Source: an uncultured Eubacteriales bacterium (GTDB taxonomy: Bacteria; Bacillota; Clostridia; Lachnospirales; Lachnospiraceae). Taken from it: a stretch of 64,000 nt of DNA. The notes beneath the pieces were generated by a model. The model was not told where the DNA came from and did not search any database. It was given only the letters and a program-made list of their open reading frames with translations. The stretch's first letter is position 1, and every line of letters begins with the position of its first letter. Shown here one piece after another: positions 44,925-53,088 of this stretch. The position numbers and the translations under genes were made by a program. The DNA lies in the NCBI GenBank assembly GCA_949283695.1, contig CASDTX010000016.1, forward strand, positions 1 through 64,000. The letters run 5' to 3'.

Positions 44925-46295
44925 ATGTCAGATAACAGAAGAAGACGCAGGCGCAGGCGCGCCCGTTCCCGAAACGGCGGCTGGTTCACCCGCATGAAAC
45001 CGTGGCAGAAAGCCTTGTTTATTTTCGCCGCTGTCCTCCTCTGCCTGATCATTGCGGCAGTGATCTATGTCCAGGCCAAATGGAGCAAGATCGACCGGAA
45101 GGACATCGGGGCAGACGAGATCAAGATCAATACAGATCTGGAACTGAATAAAAGTGTAGATCTGGGGGATGGATATACCAATGTGGCGCTGTTCGGCGTC
45201 GATTCCCGCGACGGGAGTCTGGGGGAAGGGAACCGCACGGACTGTCTGATCGTGGCCAGTCTGAACAATGAGACGAAAGAAATTAAACTTGTGTCCGTTT
45301 ACCGCGATACACTTCTTGATCTTTCGGAGGGGACTTATCAGAAGTGCAACGGTGCATACAGTTACGGAGGGCCGGTTCTGGCCATCAATATGCTGAATAT
45401 GAATCTGGATCTGGATATTCAGGACTATGTGACCGTTGACTTCGGAGCCATCGCAGACACCATTGATCTGCTCGGCGGGGTGGAGATTGACGTGACAGAG
45501 GAAGAGCTTCCTTATATCAATCAGTATATTCCGGAGACGGCAGCCTCTGCTGAGAAGGAAGCAGTCTATCTTGAGAAGGCAGGGCTTCAGCTTCTGGATG
45601 GAACCCAGGCCACGACTTACGCAAGAATCCGATCTACTGCCGGCGGTGACTTCACCAGAACAGAACGGCAGAGACTGGTACTGGAAAAGATGTTTGAGAA
45701 GGCGAAAGCTGCGGATCTGATGACATTGAATAAGATCATTGACAAGGTGTTCCCGCAGGTGTCCACAAGTTTTACCCTGACAGAGATCCTGAATTATGCG
45801 GCCGCCTACAGTGAATACAAGCTGGTTGGCAATATGGGATTCCCTGAGGATAAATATACGGATACGATTTCCGGCCTTGGAGACATCGTCATTCCTCAGA
45901 ATCTTGTGTCCAATGTGACAAAGCTTCATGAATTCTTGTTCGGAACGGCAGGATATGTGCCGTCTTCAACGGTCCAGACGGTGAGCAGCAATATTGAGTA
46001 TACTGTGGCTTCCGCCGGATCCTCATGGAGTTCGGAAACCTATGATAACAGCGGATGCACGTACTATGATGAGAGCGGCGCCTATGAAGGCGGAGAGTAC
46101 TGGGACGAGAACGGCGGCTACAGCGGCTCCGGAGAGGGGAACTATAGTGAACCCGAAGACCCTTCGGACAGCTGGGGAGGCACGGATGAAACCGGAGGAA
46201 CGGATCCGGGGACCGGAGGATCGGATTCCTGGATTGACGGTACAGGCGGAACAGATTCCGGAGGAACTGCAGAGGGAATGCAGCCAGAATTCTGA
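44925..46295 (+). CDS. LCP (LytR-CpsA-Psr) family glycan ligase
   Basis: A 456-residue LCP protein that probably attaches the glycan made by the upstream genes to peptidoglycan. An Arg-rich cytoplasmic head (eight Arg in a row region) leads to one membrane segment at about residues 28-50. The LCP domain follows with VALFGVDSRDG, GNRTDCLIVAS, VSVYRDTLLD, IDLLGGVEIDV and TYARIRSTAGGDFTRTERQR. The last 110 residues are a low-complexity Ser/Gly/Glu/Tyr tail that could lie within the wall. It has the usual single-span layout, unlike the LCP protein at 14.7 kb. Confidence 0.93.
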   Translation: MSDNRRRRRRRRARSRNGGWFTRMKPWQKALFIFAAVLLCLIIAAVIYVQAKWSKIDRKDIGADEIKINTDLELNKSVDLGDGYTNVALFGVDSRDGSLGEGNRTDCLIVASLNNETKEIKLVSVYRDTLLDLSEGTYQKCNGAYSYGGPVLAINMLNMNLDLDIQDYVTVDFGAIADTIDLLGGVEIDVTEEELPYINQYIPETAASAEKEAVYLEKAGLQLLDGTQATTYARIRSTAGGDFTRTERQRLVLEKMFEKAKAADLMTLNKIIDKVFPQVSTSFTLTEILNYAAAYSEYKLVGNMGFPEDKYTDTISGLGDIVIPQNLVSNVTKLHEFLFGTAGYVPSSTVQTVSSNIEYTVASAGSSWSSETYDNSGCTYYDESGAYEGGEYWDENGGYSGSGEGNYSEPEDPSDSWGGTDETGGTDPGTGGSDSWIDGTGGTDSGGTAEGMQPEF

Positions 46296-46355
46296 ACCCA
46301 TAGAAAGATCGATCCGAAACTGTTGGCAAAGTAATCAAATAAAGGGGTAGATTGT

Positions 46356-47852
46356 ATGAAATTATTAAAGAAAGCAGCAGGATTCATTCTTGCACTGTGT
46401 CTGATGGTTCCAATGCTGGGAACCGTCGCTTTCGCGGCAGACGGAGTGCTGATGTTCTCAGACCCGGAGACAAAGGTGGGCGAGAATGTAAGTGTTGACC
46501 TTGTGGTACAGAGCGGCGGGGAGAATGTTGGATCCGTCAGCGTGAGCATGAATTACGATCCTTCTTCTCTGGAATTCGTAAGCGGGGAAGGATTCACGGC
46601 AGACGGCTCAGGAACCCTCACTTATACAGGGACGGGAAGCAGTTCAGAGCTGCGTGCTACGGTGGAGTTCCGTGCGCTTCTTGCCGGAAGTGCGGCGATC
46701 AATGTGACATCAAGTACAGCTGCGCTGGAATCAGGCGAAACACTGAATCTGGAGCAGGGCTCTTCCACAGTGATAATTGCAGCAGCTGACGACGGAAGCA
46801 CATCCGCGGAGCCGTCAGGAACAAGCGGAGGAGAAAGCTCACCGGCAGGTGAAACAACAGATATCGTGGTGACAGTGAACGGACAGGAGTATCATTTCTC
46901 AGAAGCGTTTACTTCATCGGATCTCCCGGATGGATATTCGGAAACCTCTCAGACATTTAATGGAGAAGAGAGGAAATTTGCGGTAAATGAAGCAGGTGTT
47001 ACCCTGGGGTATCTTGTTGACGGATCCGGGGCAGGAAGCTTCTTCCTCTATAATGCGGAGGACGCTACGTTTTCACCTTATGTTCAGATCAACATCTCTC
47101 AGACGGCATCCATCATTCCGCTTGACAGAGCAGGTGAGGTGACACTTCCGGAGAATTATTCCGAGACTACACTGACGGTTGAGAATATGCAGTTCCCGGT
47201 ATGGGCAGATGCGGAAACAGACAGCAGATATTATATCATCTATGCACTGAATACAAGGACAAATGAAGCGGGCCTGTATCAGTATGACACGGCGGATGAG
47301 ACTTACCAGTACTTTGAAGCCGCTGCGGATACAGATACGGATACGGACAGTGCCGAGCTTCCGGGCATTCTCGGCATGATCAGTGATCATATCCTTCCCG
47401 TGCTGATCGGAGCAGGCGCTGTATGCATCTTACTTCTGATTCTCATCATTGTGTTTGCGGTGAAGCTGGTACACCGGAATCAGGAACTGGATGATCTGTA
47501 TGACGAATATGACATTCCTTTCGATGATGAGGAAGAGGCGGCGCCGAAAAATACGAAAAAGGGAAAGAGAGCCGCAGCTCCTGCCGAAGAGGAGGAAGAT
47601 CTTCTGGACTATGAGGAAGAAGAATATGACGCCGAGGATGATTATGACGGCGGATACGAAGAGGAGAATTATGATTCTTCTGATTACGATGAGGACGAGG
47701 ATCTGGATGATTTTGATGACGATGACTATGACGATGACTTCGATGAGGACGACTATGACGAGGACGATTATGACGATGATGATGAGTTCGAGTCAGCCGG
47801 CAGCTCGAAGGAAGCGGAGGATGATTACAATATCAATTTCGTAGATCTGTAG
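46356..47852 (+). CDS. Cohesin-like membrane protein with a very acidic cytoplasmic tail
   Basis: A 498-residue protein with a signal peptide ending near AFAADG, then a cohesin-like beta domain at about 28-145 (FSDPETKVGENVSVDL; MNYDPSSLEFVSG). A Ser/Gly/Glu linker and a second uncharacterised extracellular domain (about 170-325) follow, then one membrane segment (about 345-372). The final 115 residues are dominated by Asp, Glu and Tyr. By the signal-plus-stop-transfer topology the acidic tail lies in the cytoplasm. Cohesins bind dockerins or carbohydrates in other proteins, but no dockerin is recognised in this window. It starts 60 bp after the LCP gene with no clear promoter or terminator between them, so co-transcription is likely. 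Function is unknown. Confidence 0.8.
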   Translation: MKLLKKAAGFILALCLMVPMLGTVAFAADGVLMFSDPETKVGENVSVDLVVQSGGENVGSVSVSMNYDPSSLEFVSGEGFTADGSGTLTYTGTGSSSELRATVEFRALLAGSAAINVTSSTAALESGETLNLEQGSSTVIIAAADDGSTSAEPSGTSGGESSPAGETTDIVVTVNGQEYHFSEAFTSSDLPDGYSETSQTFNGEERKFAVNEAGVTLGYLVDGSGAGSFFLYNAEDATFSPYVQINISQTASIIPLDRAGEVTLPENYSETTLTVENMQFPVWADAETDSRYYIIYALNTRTNEAGLYQYDTADETYQYFEAAADTDTDTDSAELPGILGMISDHILPVLIGAGAVCILLLILIIVFAVKLVHRNQELDDLYDEYDIPFDDEEEAAPKNTKKGKRAAAPAEEEEDLLDYEEEEYDAEDDYDGGYEEENYDSSDYDEDEDLDDFDDDDYDDDFDEDDYDEDDYDDDDEFESAGSSKEAEDDYNINFVDL

Positions 47853-47969
47853 AACAGCGGCACTTGCCATGAGAAGCATGCAGCGTGGTTTCCTGAATGG
47901 CACTCTGTGAATAGGAAAACAAATTCCGCTGGATGTGATGGAGCTGCAGATTGTCGAAAAGCAAGATAG

Positions 47970-48014
47970 CAGGACTGTAATGGGCGTCAGAAAGCCCTTT
48001 GCGGTCCTGTTTTT
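47970..48014 (+). terminator. Terminator after the cohesin-like gene
   Basis: CAGGAC at 47970-47975 pairs with GTCCTG at 48004-48009, with GGGC/GCCC inside, followed by TTTTT. The rest of the 47853-48111 gap shows no gene or clear promoter. Confidence 0.7.
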
Positions 48015-48111
48015 CAATATTTGTTAAATGAATGAACACAGTTTTATCACAATACAAGGCTATGATGGAACCATAGAACAAGAGAAGAAATCGTGAGCAG
48101 AAGGTGGGAAT

Positions 48112-49422
48112 ATGATGGAGAACCAGTATAATTATTATCATCCAAATGAAAATTATCCGTACGGAAGCGGACCGCAGGGACCTCAGCCCGGACAGGAGCC
48201 GCCGAAGAAGGAACAGAAGCCTCATAAGGGAGTCCCCAAGGCAATCGCAGTGACAGGATTCGCAATCCTTTTCGGAATTGTAGCCAGTGCGGTTTTCCTT
48301 ACTTCAAATATCATCGGAAGCAGGATCCTGGGGCTTAATACCGCCGGGGAGAGTACTTCGGCATCTTCGGACCGAGTCAGCAGCGGCACAGCGCTTTCCA
48401 GATCTTCCAGCGTTGTCACATCGGATGTGTCGGATGTAGTGGACAAGGTGATGCCGTCAATCGTATCCATTACAAGTATGTCCGTGGAGGAGGTACAGAG
48501 CTTCTTTGGAGGTACCTATCAGCAGCAGTACCAGGGCGCCGGAACAGGAATCATTATCAGTCAGAATGACTCAGAACTTCTGATTGTAACCAATAACCAT
48601 GTGGTAGAAGGCAGTGATACCCTGACCGTTACCTTCGCAGATGAATCCAGCGTGGAAGCGGAAATTAAGGGAACAGATGCTACGTATGATGTGGCAGTGA
48701 TTGCAGTTCCCATGAAATCGATCTCTGATGAGACATTAGATGCCATCTCTGTGGCGACACTTGGAGATTCTGAGAACCTGAAGGTGGGAGAGCCGGCCAT
48801 TGCAATCGGAAACGCACTGGGATATGGACAGTCCGTGACAACCGGTGTGATCAGCGCCCTTGACCGTTCGGTTTCCACGACGGACAGCCAGACCGGAAAG
48901 ACGACCGAGAGCGGTGCAAAACTGATCCAGACAGACGCAGCCATCAATGAGGGAAACAGCGGCGGCGCACTGGTGAATGTAAATGGTGAAGTCATCGGCA
49001 TCAACTCTGCGAAGCTGATCGGTGAGAGTGTAGAAGGCATCGGTTATGCAATCCCCATCAGCGACGTATCGGACCTGATTCAGACATTGATGAATCAGGA
49101 GACGAAGAGCAAGGTGGCGGAAGAAGACCGGGGAATGATCGGCATCACAGGCATCAGCGTGTCGGACAGCTTATCGGAACAGATCGGCATGCCGGCAGGC
49201 GTATATGTAAAAGAGGTCACACCCGGAGGCGGAGCTGAGAAGGCCGGGATGACGAAAGGATGTATCATAACCGGAATCAATGGAAGTTCTGTGGACAGTA
49301 TGGAAGCGCTTCAGAACCAGCTGCAGTACTATAGTAAGGGCGAGAAGGTAACGCTTACTATCCAGATCCCACAGACCAATGGCGAGTATGAGGAGCAGAC
49401 CCTGGAGGTCACACTCAGCTGA
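48112..49422 (+). CDS. htrA: HtrA/DegP-type serine protease with PDZ domain
   Basis: A 436-residue membrane-anchored envelope-stress protease. A Pro/Gly/Tyr-rich cytoplasmic head precedes one membrane segment (about residues 44-66). The trypsin-like domain has His in VTNNHVV, Asp in ATYDVAVI and Ser in GNSGGAL, and a PDZ domain lies at about 335-430 (GVYVKEVTPGGGAEKAGM). ATGs at 48112 and 48115 are both possible; GGTGG lies just upstream. It ends at a strong two-way terminator shared with cotJC. Confidence 0.95.
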   Translation: MMENQYNYYHPNENYPYGSGPQGPQPGQEPPKKEQKPHKGVPKAIAVTGFAILFGIVASAVFLTSNIIGSRILGLNTAGESTSASSDRVSSGTALSRSSSVVTSDVSDVVDKVMPSIVSITSMSVEEVQSFFGGTYQQQYQGAGTGIIISQNDSELLIVTNNHVVEGSDTLTVTFADESSVEAEIKGTDATYDVAVIAVPMKSISDETLDAISVATLGDSENLKVGEPAIAIGNALGYGQSVTTGVISALDRSVSTTDSQTGKTTESGAKLIQTDAAINEGNSGGALVNVNGEVIGINSAKLIGESVEGIGYAIPISDVSDLIQTLMNQETKSKVAEEDRGMIGITGISVSDSLSEQIGMPAGVYVKEVTPGGGAEKAGMTKGCIITGINGSSVDSMEALQNQLQYYSKGEKVTLTIQIPQTNGEYEEQTLEVTLS

Positions 49423-49484
49423 CGGATCAGCCGCATGAACAGAGCCCATCCGTATGAAGAAAAATAAATGAATCTATTTGCACC

Positions 49485-49539
49485 AAACGGAGTAAGAGCA
49501 GCCGGACACCCTCCATACCGGCTGCTCTTACTTCGTTTT
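49485..49539. terminator. Bidirectional terminator between htrA and cotJC
   Basis: GTAAGAGCAGCCGG at 49492-49505 is the exact reverse complement of 49518-49531. The stem is extended by AAACG/CGTTT with A-run and T-run flanks, so it can act on both strands. Confidence 0.9.
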
Positions 49540-49562
49540 GAAATGTTCTTACAGGAGTCTGA

Positions 49563-50159
49563 TCAGCGGTCAAACTCAGGGTTGAATGCATAGAAGTTCT
49601 TGCTGTCCAGTTTCTCCTGGACGATGCGGAGACTTTCCCCGAAGCGCTGATAGTGGACAATCTCCCGCTGCCTTAAGAAACGGATCGGATCACAGACTTC
49701 CGGGTCCTTGACGAGGCGCAGGATATTGTCGTACGTGGTGCGGGCTTTCTGTTCCGCAGCCAGGTCTTCATGGAGGTCCGTGATGGGATCGCCCTTGGAC
49801 TGGAATGTGGTCGCGCTCCACGGCGTTCCGCTGGCTGCCTGGGGCCAGAGCCCCAGTGTATGATCCACATAGTAAGGGGCGAAGCCGGAACGCTCGATTT
49901 CTTCAGGCGACAGATCCTTTGTGAGCTGGTACACAATAGCGCAGACCATCTCAAGGTGAGCGAGCTCCTCAGTGCCGATATCTGTCAGGGTACCAGTGAC
50001 TTCTTTATAGGGCATGGTATATCTCTGTGCCAGGTACCGCATCGATGCACCCAGTTCTCCGTCCGGTCCTCCGAACTGAGTGATGATGATCTGGGCGATC
50101 TTCGGGTTCGTCTGCGTAATCTTTACCGGGTATTGAAGTCTCTTTTCATAATTCCACAT
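49563..50159 (-). CDS. cotJC: Spore coat protein CotJC (manganese-catalase family)
   Basis: A 198-residue ferritin-like protein of the manganese-catalase family, found in the spore coat in B. subtilis. Metal-binding Glu/His positions are visible in EELAHLEMV and in EIVHYQRFGE, plus DLAAEQKART between them. Length is typical. It is the last gene of cotJABC, 3 bases after cotJB, and ends at the shared terminator. Catalase activity in this organism is inferred. Confidence 0.94.
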   Translation of the reverse strand: MWNYEKRLQYPVKITQTNPKIAQIIITQFGGPDGELGASMRYLAQRYTMPYKEVTGTLTDIGTEELAHLEMVCAIVYQLTKDLSPEEIERSGFAPYYVDHTLGLWPQAASGTPWSATTFQSKGDPITDLHEDLAAEQKARTTYDNILRLVKDPEVCDPIRFLRQREIVHYQRFGESLRIVQEKLDSKNFYAFNPEFDR

Positions 50160-50162
50160 CTG

Positions 50163-50522
50163 TCAGCATCCTCCTTCCTGCCAGGGCCACGGTTCATTGA
50201 TCCAGTTCCAGCGCTCCGCGCAGGAATAATCCGCGGTGTCTATCGTAAGCGGTCCGTAAGTCTCGGCATATTCTTTCAGTGCGCGGCTGCGCCGGCGGCT
50301 CATCTCATGGAAATAGTCCAGGGCCTCACGGTCACAGGGATGGGTGTCCAGATAGAGCTGCACATCGTTTACGGCAAAGCTTACCTGGTTGATATGATCC
50401 ATAAGCTGTCTGCGGTTCATGGTCCGGCCGCTGCCGCAGTTCGCAGGCTGACCGTGCATGTGGTTCATGGGATGACCGGACACGTGATTCATGTTGGATG
50501 ACATTCTTCCGCTCATCTGCAT
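50163..50522 (-). CDS. cotJB: Spore coat protein CotJB with a Met/His/Asn-rich N-terminus
   Basis: A 119-residue CotJB homologue; the conserved part runs from about residue 38 (LMDHINQVSFAVNDVQLYLDTHP) to PWPWQEGGC. The first 36 residues are unusual, with repeated Met, His and Asn (NMNH, HPMNHMHG), and make it longer than typical CotJB of about 80-90 residues. ATG at 50522 or 50516 could be used with AAAGGGGG upstream on the minus strand. It overlaps cotJA by 10 bp. Confidence 0.9.
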   Translation of the reverse strand: MQMSGRMSSNMNHVSGHPMNHMHGQPANCGSGRTMNRRQLMDHINQVSFAVNDVQLYLDTHPCDREALDYFHEMSRRRSRALKEYAETYGPLTIDTADYSCAERWNWINEPWPWQEGGC

Positions 50523-50773
50523 CTGCCCCCTTTCCCGAGAAATGGTTTGTCAAGCTCGGCAAAGATGGTTCCGCACTCCAGAGCCCGGCAGGGCTCGTAC
50601 AGATCTCTCCATCTCTGCCAGGGAACATAGGCCATGGCGATGGCAGTTCCCTCAGGGAAGAAATCCCGGGTATCCGGGCAGCCGTCCATTCTGCGGGGGC
50701 AGGACTGGGAAGTGTTGGCCGGATTCGCCGACGGACGGTTGATACAGCGCATATTATTCTGACAGTTTGCCAT
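50513..50773 (-). CDS. cotJA: Spore coat-associated protein CotJA
   Basis: An 86-residue protein with the CotJA core (AMAYVPWQRWRDLYEPCRAL, then GTIFAELDKPFLG) and a Cys/Asn-rich head. The ATG at 50773 has AAAGGAG upstream on the minus strand. It is the first gene of the cotJABC operon, made in the mother cell during sporulation in related bacteria. Confidence 0.9.
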   Translation of the reverse strand: MANCQNNMRCINRPSANPANTSQSCPRRMDGCPDTRDFFPEGTAIAMAYVPWQRWRDLYEPCRALECGTIFAELDKPFLGKGGRCR

Positions 50774-50811
50774 ATGGGCATCTCCTTTTCTGATTCTAAT
50801 AAGTTCATTAT

Positions 50812-50838
50812 TATAGTATGGAATTTGATAACAGGTGT
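50812..50838 (-). promoter_or_regulatory. Sporulation sigma (SigE/SigK-type) promoter of cotJABC
   Basis: On the minus strand, CATACTATA (plus-strand 50812-50820) matches the SigK -10 pattern CATANNNTA and also the SigE CATAYNNT pattern. An AC dinucleotide lies 16 bases upstream, as in SigK promoters. The start would be about 30 bases before cotJA. Mother-cell control of cotJ is known in Bacillus, mainly through SigE. Confidence 0.55.
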
Positions 50839-50853
50839 GCTTGAAAAAAGTTC

Positions 50854-50882
50854 TTTACAAGTCGCGGGAAATTATATATAAT
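50854..50882 (+). promoter_or_regulatory. Promoter of the tRNA-Pro gene
   Basis: TTTACA at 50854-50859 and a perfect TATAAT at 50877-50882 are 17 bp apart, ending 11 bases before the mature tRNA 5' end. Confidence 0.8.
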
Positions 50883-50893
50883 AGACAGGTCAG

Positions 50894-50968
50894 CGGGGTG
50901 TGGCTCAGTTTGGTTAGAGCGCACGGCTGGGGGCCGTGAGGTCGCAGGTTCGAATCCTGTCACCCCGA
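50894..50968 (+). tRNA. tRNA-Pro (anticodon GGG)
   Basis: The acceptor stem CGGGGTG (50894-50900) pairs with CACCCCG (50961-50967), with discriminator A at 50968. The anticodon stem CACGG/CCGTG encloses the loop CTGGGGG, giving anticodon GGG. The T arm contains GGTTCGAATCC. CCA is not encoded. The gene is alone between the cotJ operon and asnB. Confidence 0.95.
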
Positions 50969-51000
50969 TGAATGCATAAATGATAAGGCATTGTATTACA

Positions 51001-51049
51001 ATAAGGGATCAGATCAGGTAAAATGGCTTACCGGAAACTGATTCCTTAT
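51001..51049 (+). other. Two-tier hairpin between tRNA-Pro and asnB
   Basis: ATAAGGGATCAG at 51001-51012 pairs with CTGATTCCTTAT at 51038-51049 with one mismatch, and GGTAA/TTACC pair inside it (51017-51021 with 51028-51032). There is no T-run directly after it, so it is a poor intrinsic terminator. It may be the 3' processing structure for the tRNA transcript or a leader element for asnB. No T-box motif is seen. Confidence 0.55.
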
Positions 51050-51163
51050 CTATTATGGGCCATGTTTTTATAATATGCGGCAGTTCCTCTGCCAAAGATT
51101 CCGGGCGGAATAGTGAGAGCAGGGCAGGCCGGTGAGAGTAGCAGATGAAAGGAAGACAGCAGT

Positions 51164-53047
51164 ATGTGTGGATTCGCGGGTTTTGTCGGCGAAGTGGAAG
51201 ACAGAGAACAGGTTTTGGTCAATATGATGAATACGATCATTCACAGAGGACCAGACAGTGAAGGAAAATATATCGATGAAGATGCAGCGCTTGGGTTTCG
51301 GAGGCTGAGTATTATTGACCTCTCGGCAGTGGGAGATCAGCCGCTCTATAATGAGGACAGATCTATGGTCCTTGTGTTTAACGGGGAGATCTATAACTAT
51401 CAGGAACTGCGGGAAGAGCTGATCGAGGCCGGGCATACATTTGTGTCGAATACGGATTCAGAGACGCTGATTCATGGATATGAGCAGTGGGGCGAGCAGC
51501 TTGTGGACAGGCTCCGGGGCATGTATGCTTTCGTTATCTGGGATACAAAGAAGAAACGGCTCTTTGGAGCCCGGGATATTTTCGGGATCAAGCCGTTTTA
51601 TTATGCGCAGATGAACGGGACTCTTTTGTTTGCGTCTGAAATCAAGGCGTTCATGGAGCACCCGAAGTTCGATAAGATCTTCAATGAAGCTGCACTGGGG
51701 AATTATCTGTCTTTCCAGTTTGTTCCCACCAATGAGACGTTCTTCAAAGGAGTATTCTGTCTGCAGCCGGGACATTTCTTTACTTATGAGAATGGGGAAT
51801 TGAAGATTACAAGGTATTTTGAGCCTGATTTCACGGGAGACACGGATAAATCCTTCGGGGAAATCGTAGATGAAGTCGAGGCAGTGATGAAGGAATCCGT
51901 GGAGAAGCACAAGATCAGCGACGTAGAGGTGGCATCCTATCTTTCCAGCGGCGTGGATTCCAGCTATCTCACTTATTTAGGGCAGGTGGACCGGACATTT
52001 ACAGTCGGATTCGACGAGGGAAAATACAGTGAGATTAAAGACGCCAAAGAATTTGCGGCCAGCATCAATATGCAGAATGACGCAAAGGTCATCACACCTG
52101 ATGAATACTGGGATAAGCTCTCGGACATTCAGTACTATATGGATGAACCGGTTGCGGATCCGGCGGCGATCGCGCTCTATTTCTTAAGCGAGGAGGCTGC
52201 GAAAAAGGTAAAGGTCGTACTCTCGGGAGAAGGATCTGACGAGCTTTTCGGCGGATACAATATCTACTGTGAGCCGCTGGAACACACGGCGTTCAACAAG
52301 ATTCCGTTTCCGGTGCGCCGGCTGCTCGGAAAGTTCGCGGAATACTGTCTGCCCAGGGGCATGAAGGGCAGAGGTTTCCTGATGCGGCACGGGAAGACGC
52401 TGGAAGAGCGGTATTTCGCCAATGCCACGAATATTTTCACTGAGCGCGAGGCTAATAAGATTCTGAAGAAAGGATGCACGCCGGGCATCCAGGCAGTGAC
52501 CCGTCCGCTGTATGAGCGGGTGAAAGAGAAAGACCCGGTGACAAAGATGCAGTACGTGGACATGCATCTCTGGCTGGTCCATGATATCCTGATGAAAGGG
52601 GATAAGATGGGCATGGCCAATTCTCTCGAGGTGAGAGTGCCGTTTCTGGATAAGAAAGTGCTGGAACTGGCAGAAACCCTGCCCCTGGACTATAAAGTAC
52701 AGGCCCCGAAGACGAAAGTGGCTCTTCGGGCTGCCGCGGAGCGCAGGATCCGCAGCAAGACGGCAGAGAAGAAGAAACTGGGCTTCCCGATCCCCATCCG
52801 CGTGTGGCTGAGAGAAGAGAAGTATTATAACCGGGTGAGAGCCATGTTCGCGTCCGGTGCGGCGAAGAAGTTTTTTAATACAGATATGCTGATGAAGATG
52901 CTGGAGGATCATAAAGAAGGAAAGAATGCCAATGAGAAGACAGATGACAGCCGTAAGATTTGGACAGTATATATTTTCCTCGTATGGTATGACAGATTCT
53001 TTGAACACGGGAAACCGGTTCATCCGGCTATGAGTGTCAAAAGCTGA
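51164..53047 (+). CDS. asnB: Asparagine synthase, glutamine-hydrolysing (AsnB)
   Basis: The 627-residue enzyme makes asparagine from aspartate, using glutamine as nitrogen donor; B. subtilis AsnB paralogues can also amidate cell-wall precursors. Cys2 after the initiator Met is the glutaminase nucleophile (MCGFAGFVG). The N-terminal domain has RRLSIIDLS and FNGEIYNYQEL, and the synthetase domain has the PP-loop SSGVDSSYL and SGEGSDELFGGY. It stands alone downstream of tRNA-Pro, with a hairpin in its leader. Whether it makes free asparagine or amidates peptidoglycan cannot be told here. Confidence 0.95.
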   Translation: MCGFAGFVGEVEDREQVLVNMMNTIIHRGPDSEGKYIDEDAALGFRRLSIIDLSAVGDQPLYNEDRSMVLVFNGEIYNYQELREELIEAGHTFVSNTDSETLIHGYEQWGEQLVDRLRGMYAFVIWDTKKKRLFGARDIFGIKPFYYAQMNGTLLFASEIKAFMEHPKFDKIFNEAALGNYLSFQFVPTNETFFKGVFCLQPGHFFTYENGELKITRYFEPDFTGDTDKSFGEIVDEVEAVMKESVEKHKISDVEVASYLSSGVDSSYLTYLGQVDRTFTVGFDEGKYSEIKDAKEFAASINMQNDAKVITPDEYWDKLSDIQYYMDEPVADPAAIALYFLSEEAAKKVKVVLSGEGSDELFGGYNIYCEPLEHTAFNKIPFPVRRLLGKFAEYCLPRGMKGRGFLMRHGKTLEERYFANATNIFTEREANKILKKGCTPGIQAVTRPLYERVKEKDPVTKMQYVDMHLWLVHDILMKGDKMGMANSLEVRVPFLDKKVLELAETLPLDYKVQAPKTKVALRAAAERRIRSKTAEKKKLGFPIPIRVWLREEKYYNRVRAMFASGAAKKFFNTDMLMKMLEDHKEGKNANEKTDDSRKIWTVYIFLVWYDRFFEHGKPVHPAMSVKS

Positions 53048-53088
53048 GATCCGCAGGAGCGGGTCTTGAAGAGATAGGTGATAGTGAT

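Noticed and set aside
50969-51163. T-box riboswitch controlling asnB
   Set aside because: No T-box bulge sequence or specifier stem could be found; only a two-tier hairpin is present.
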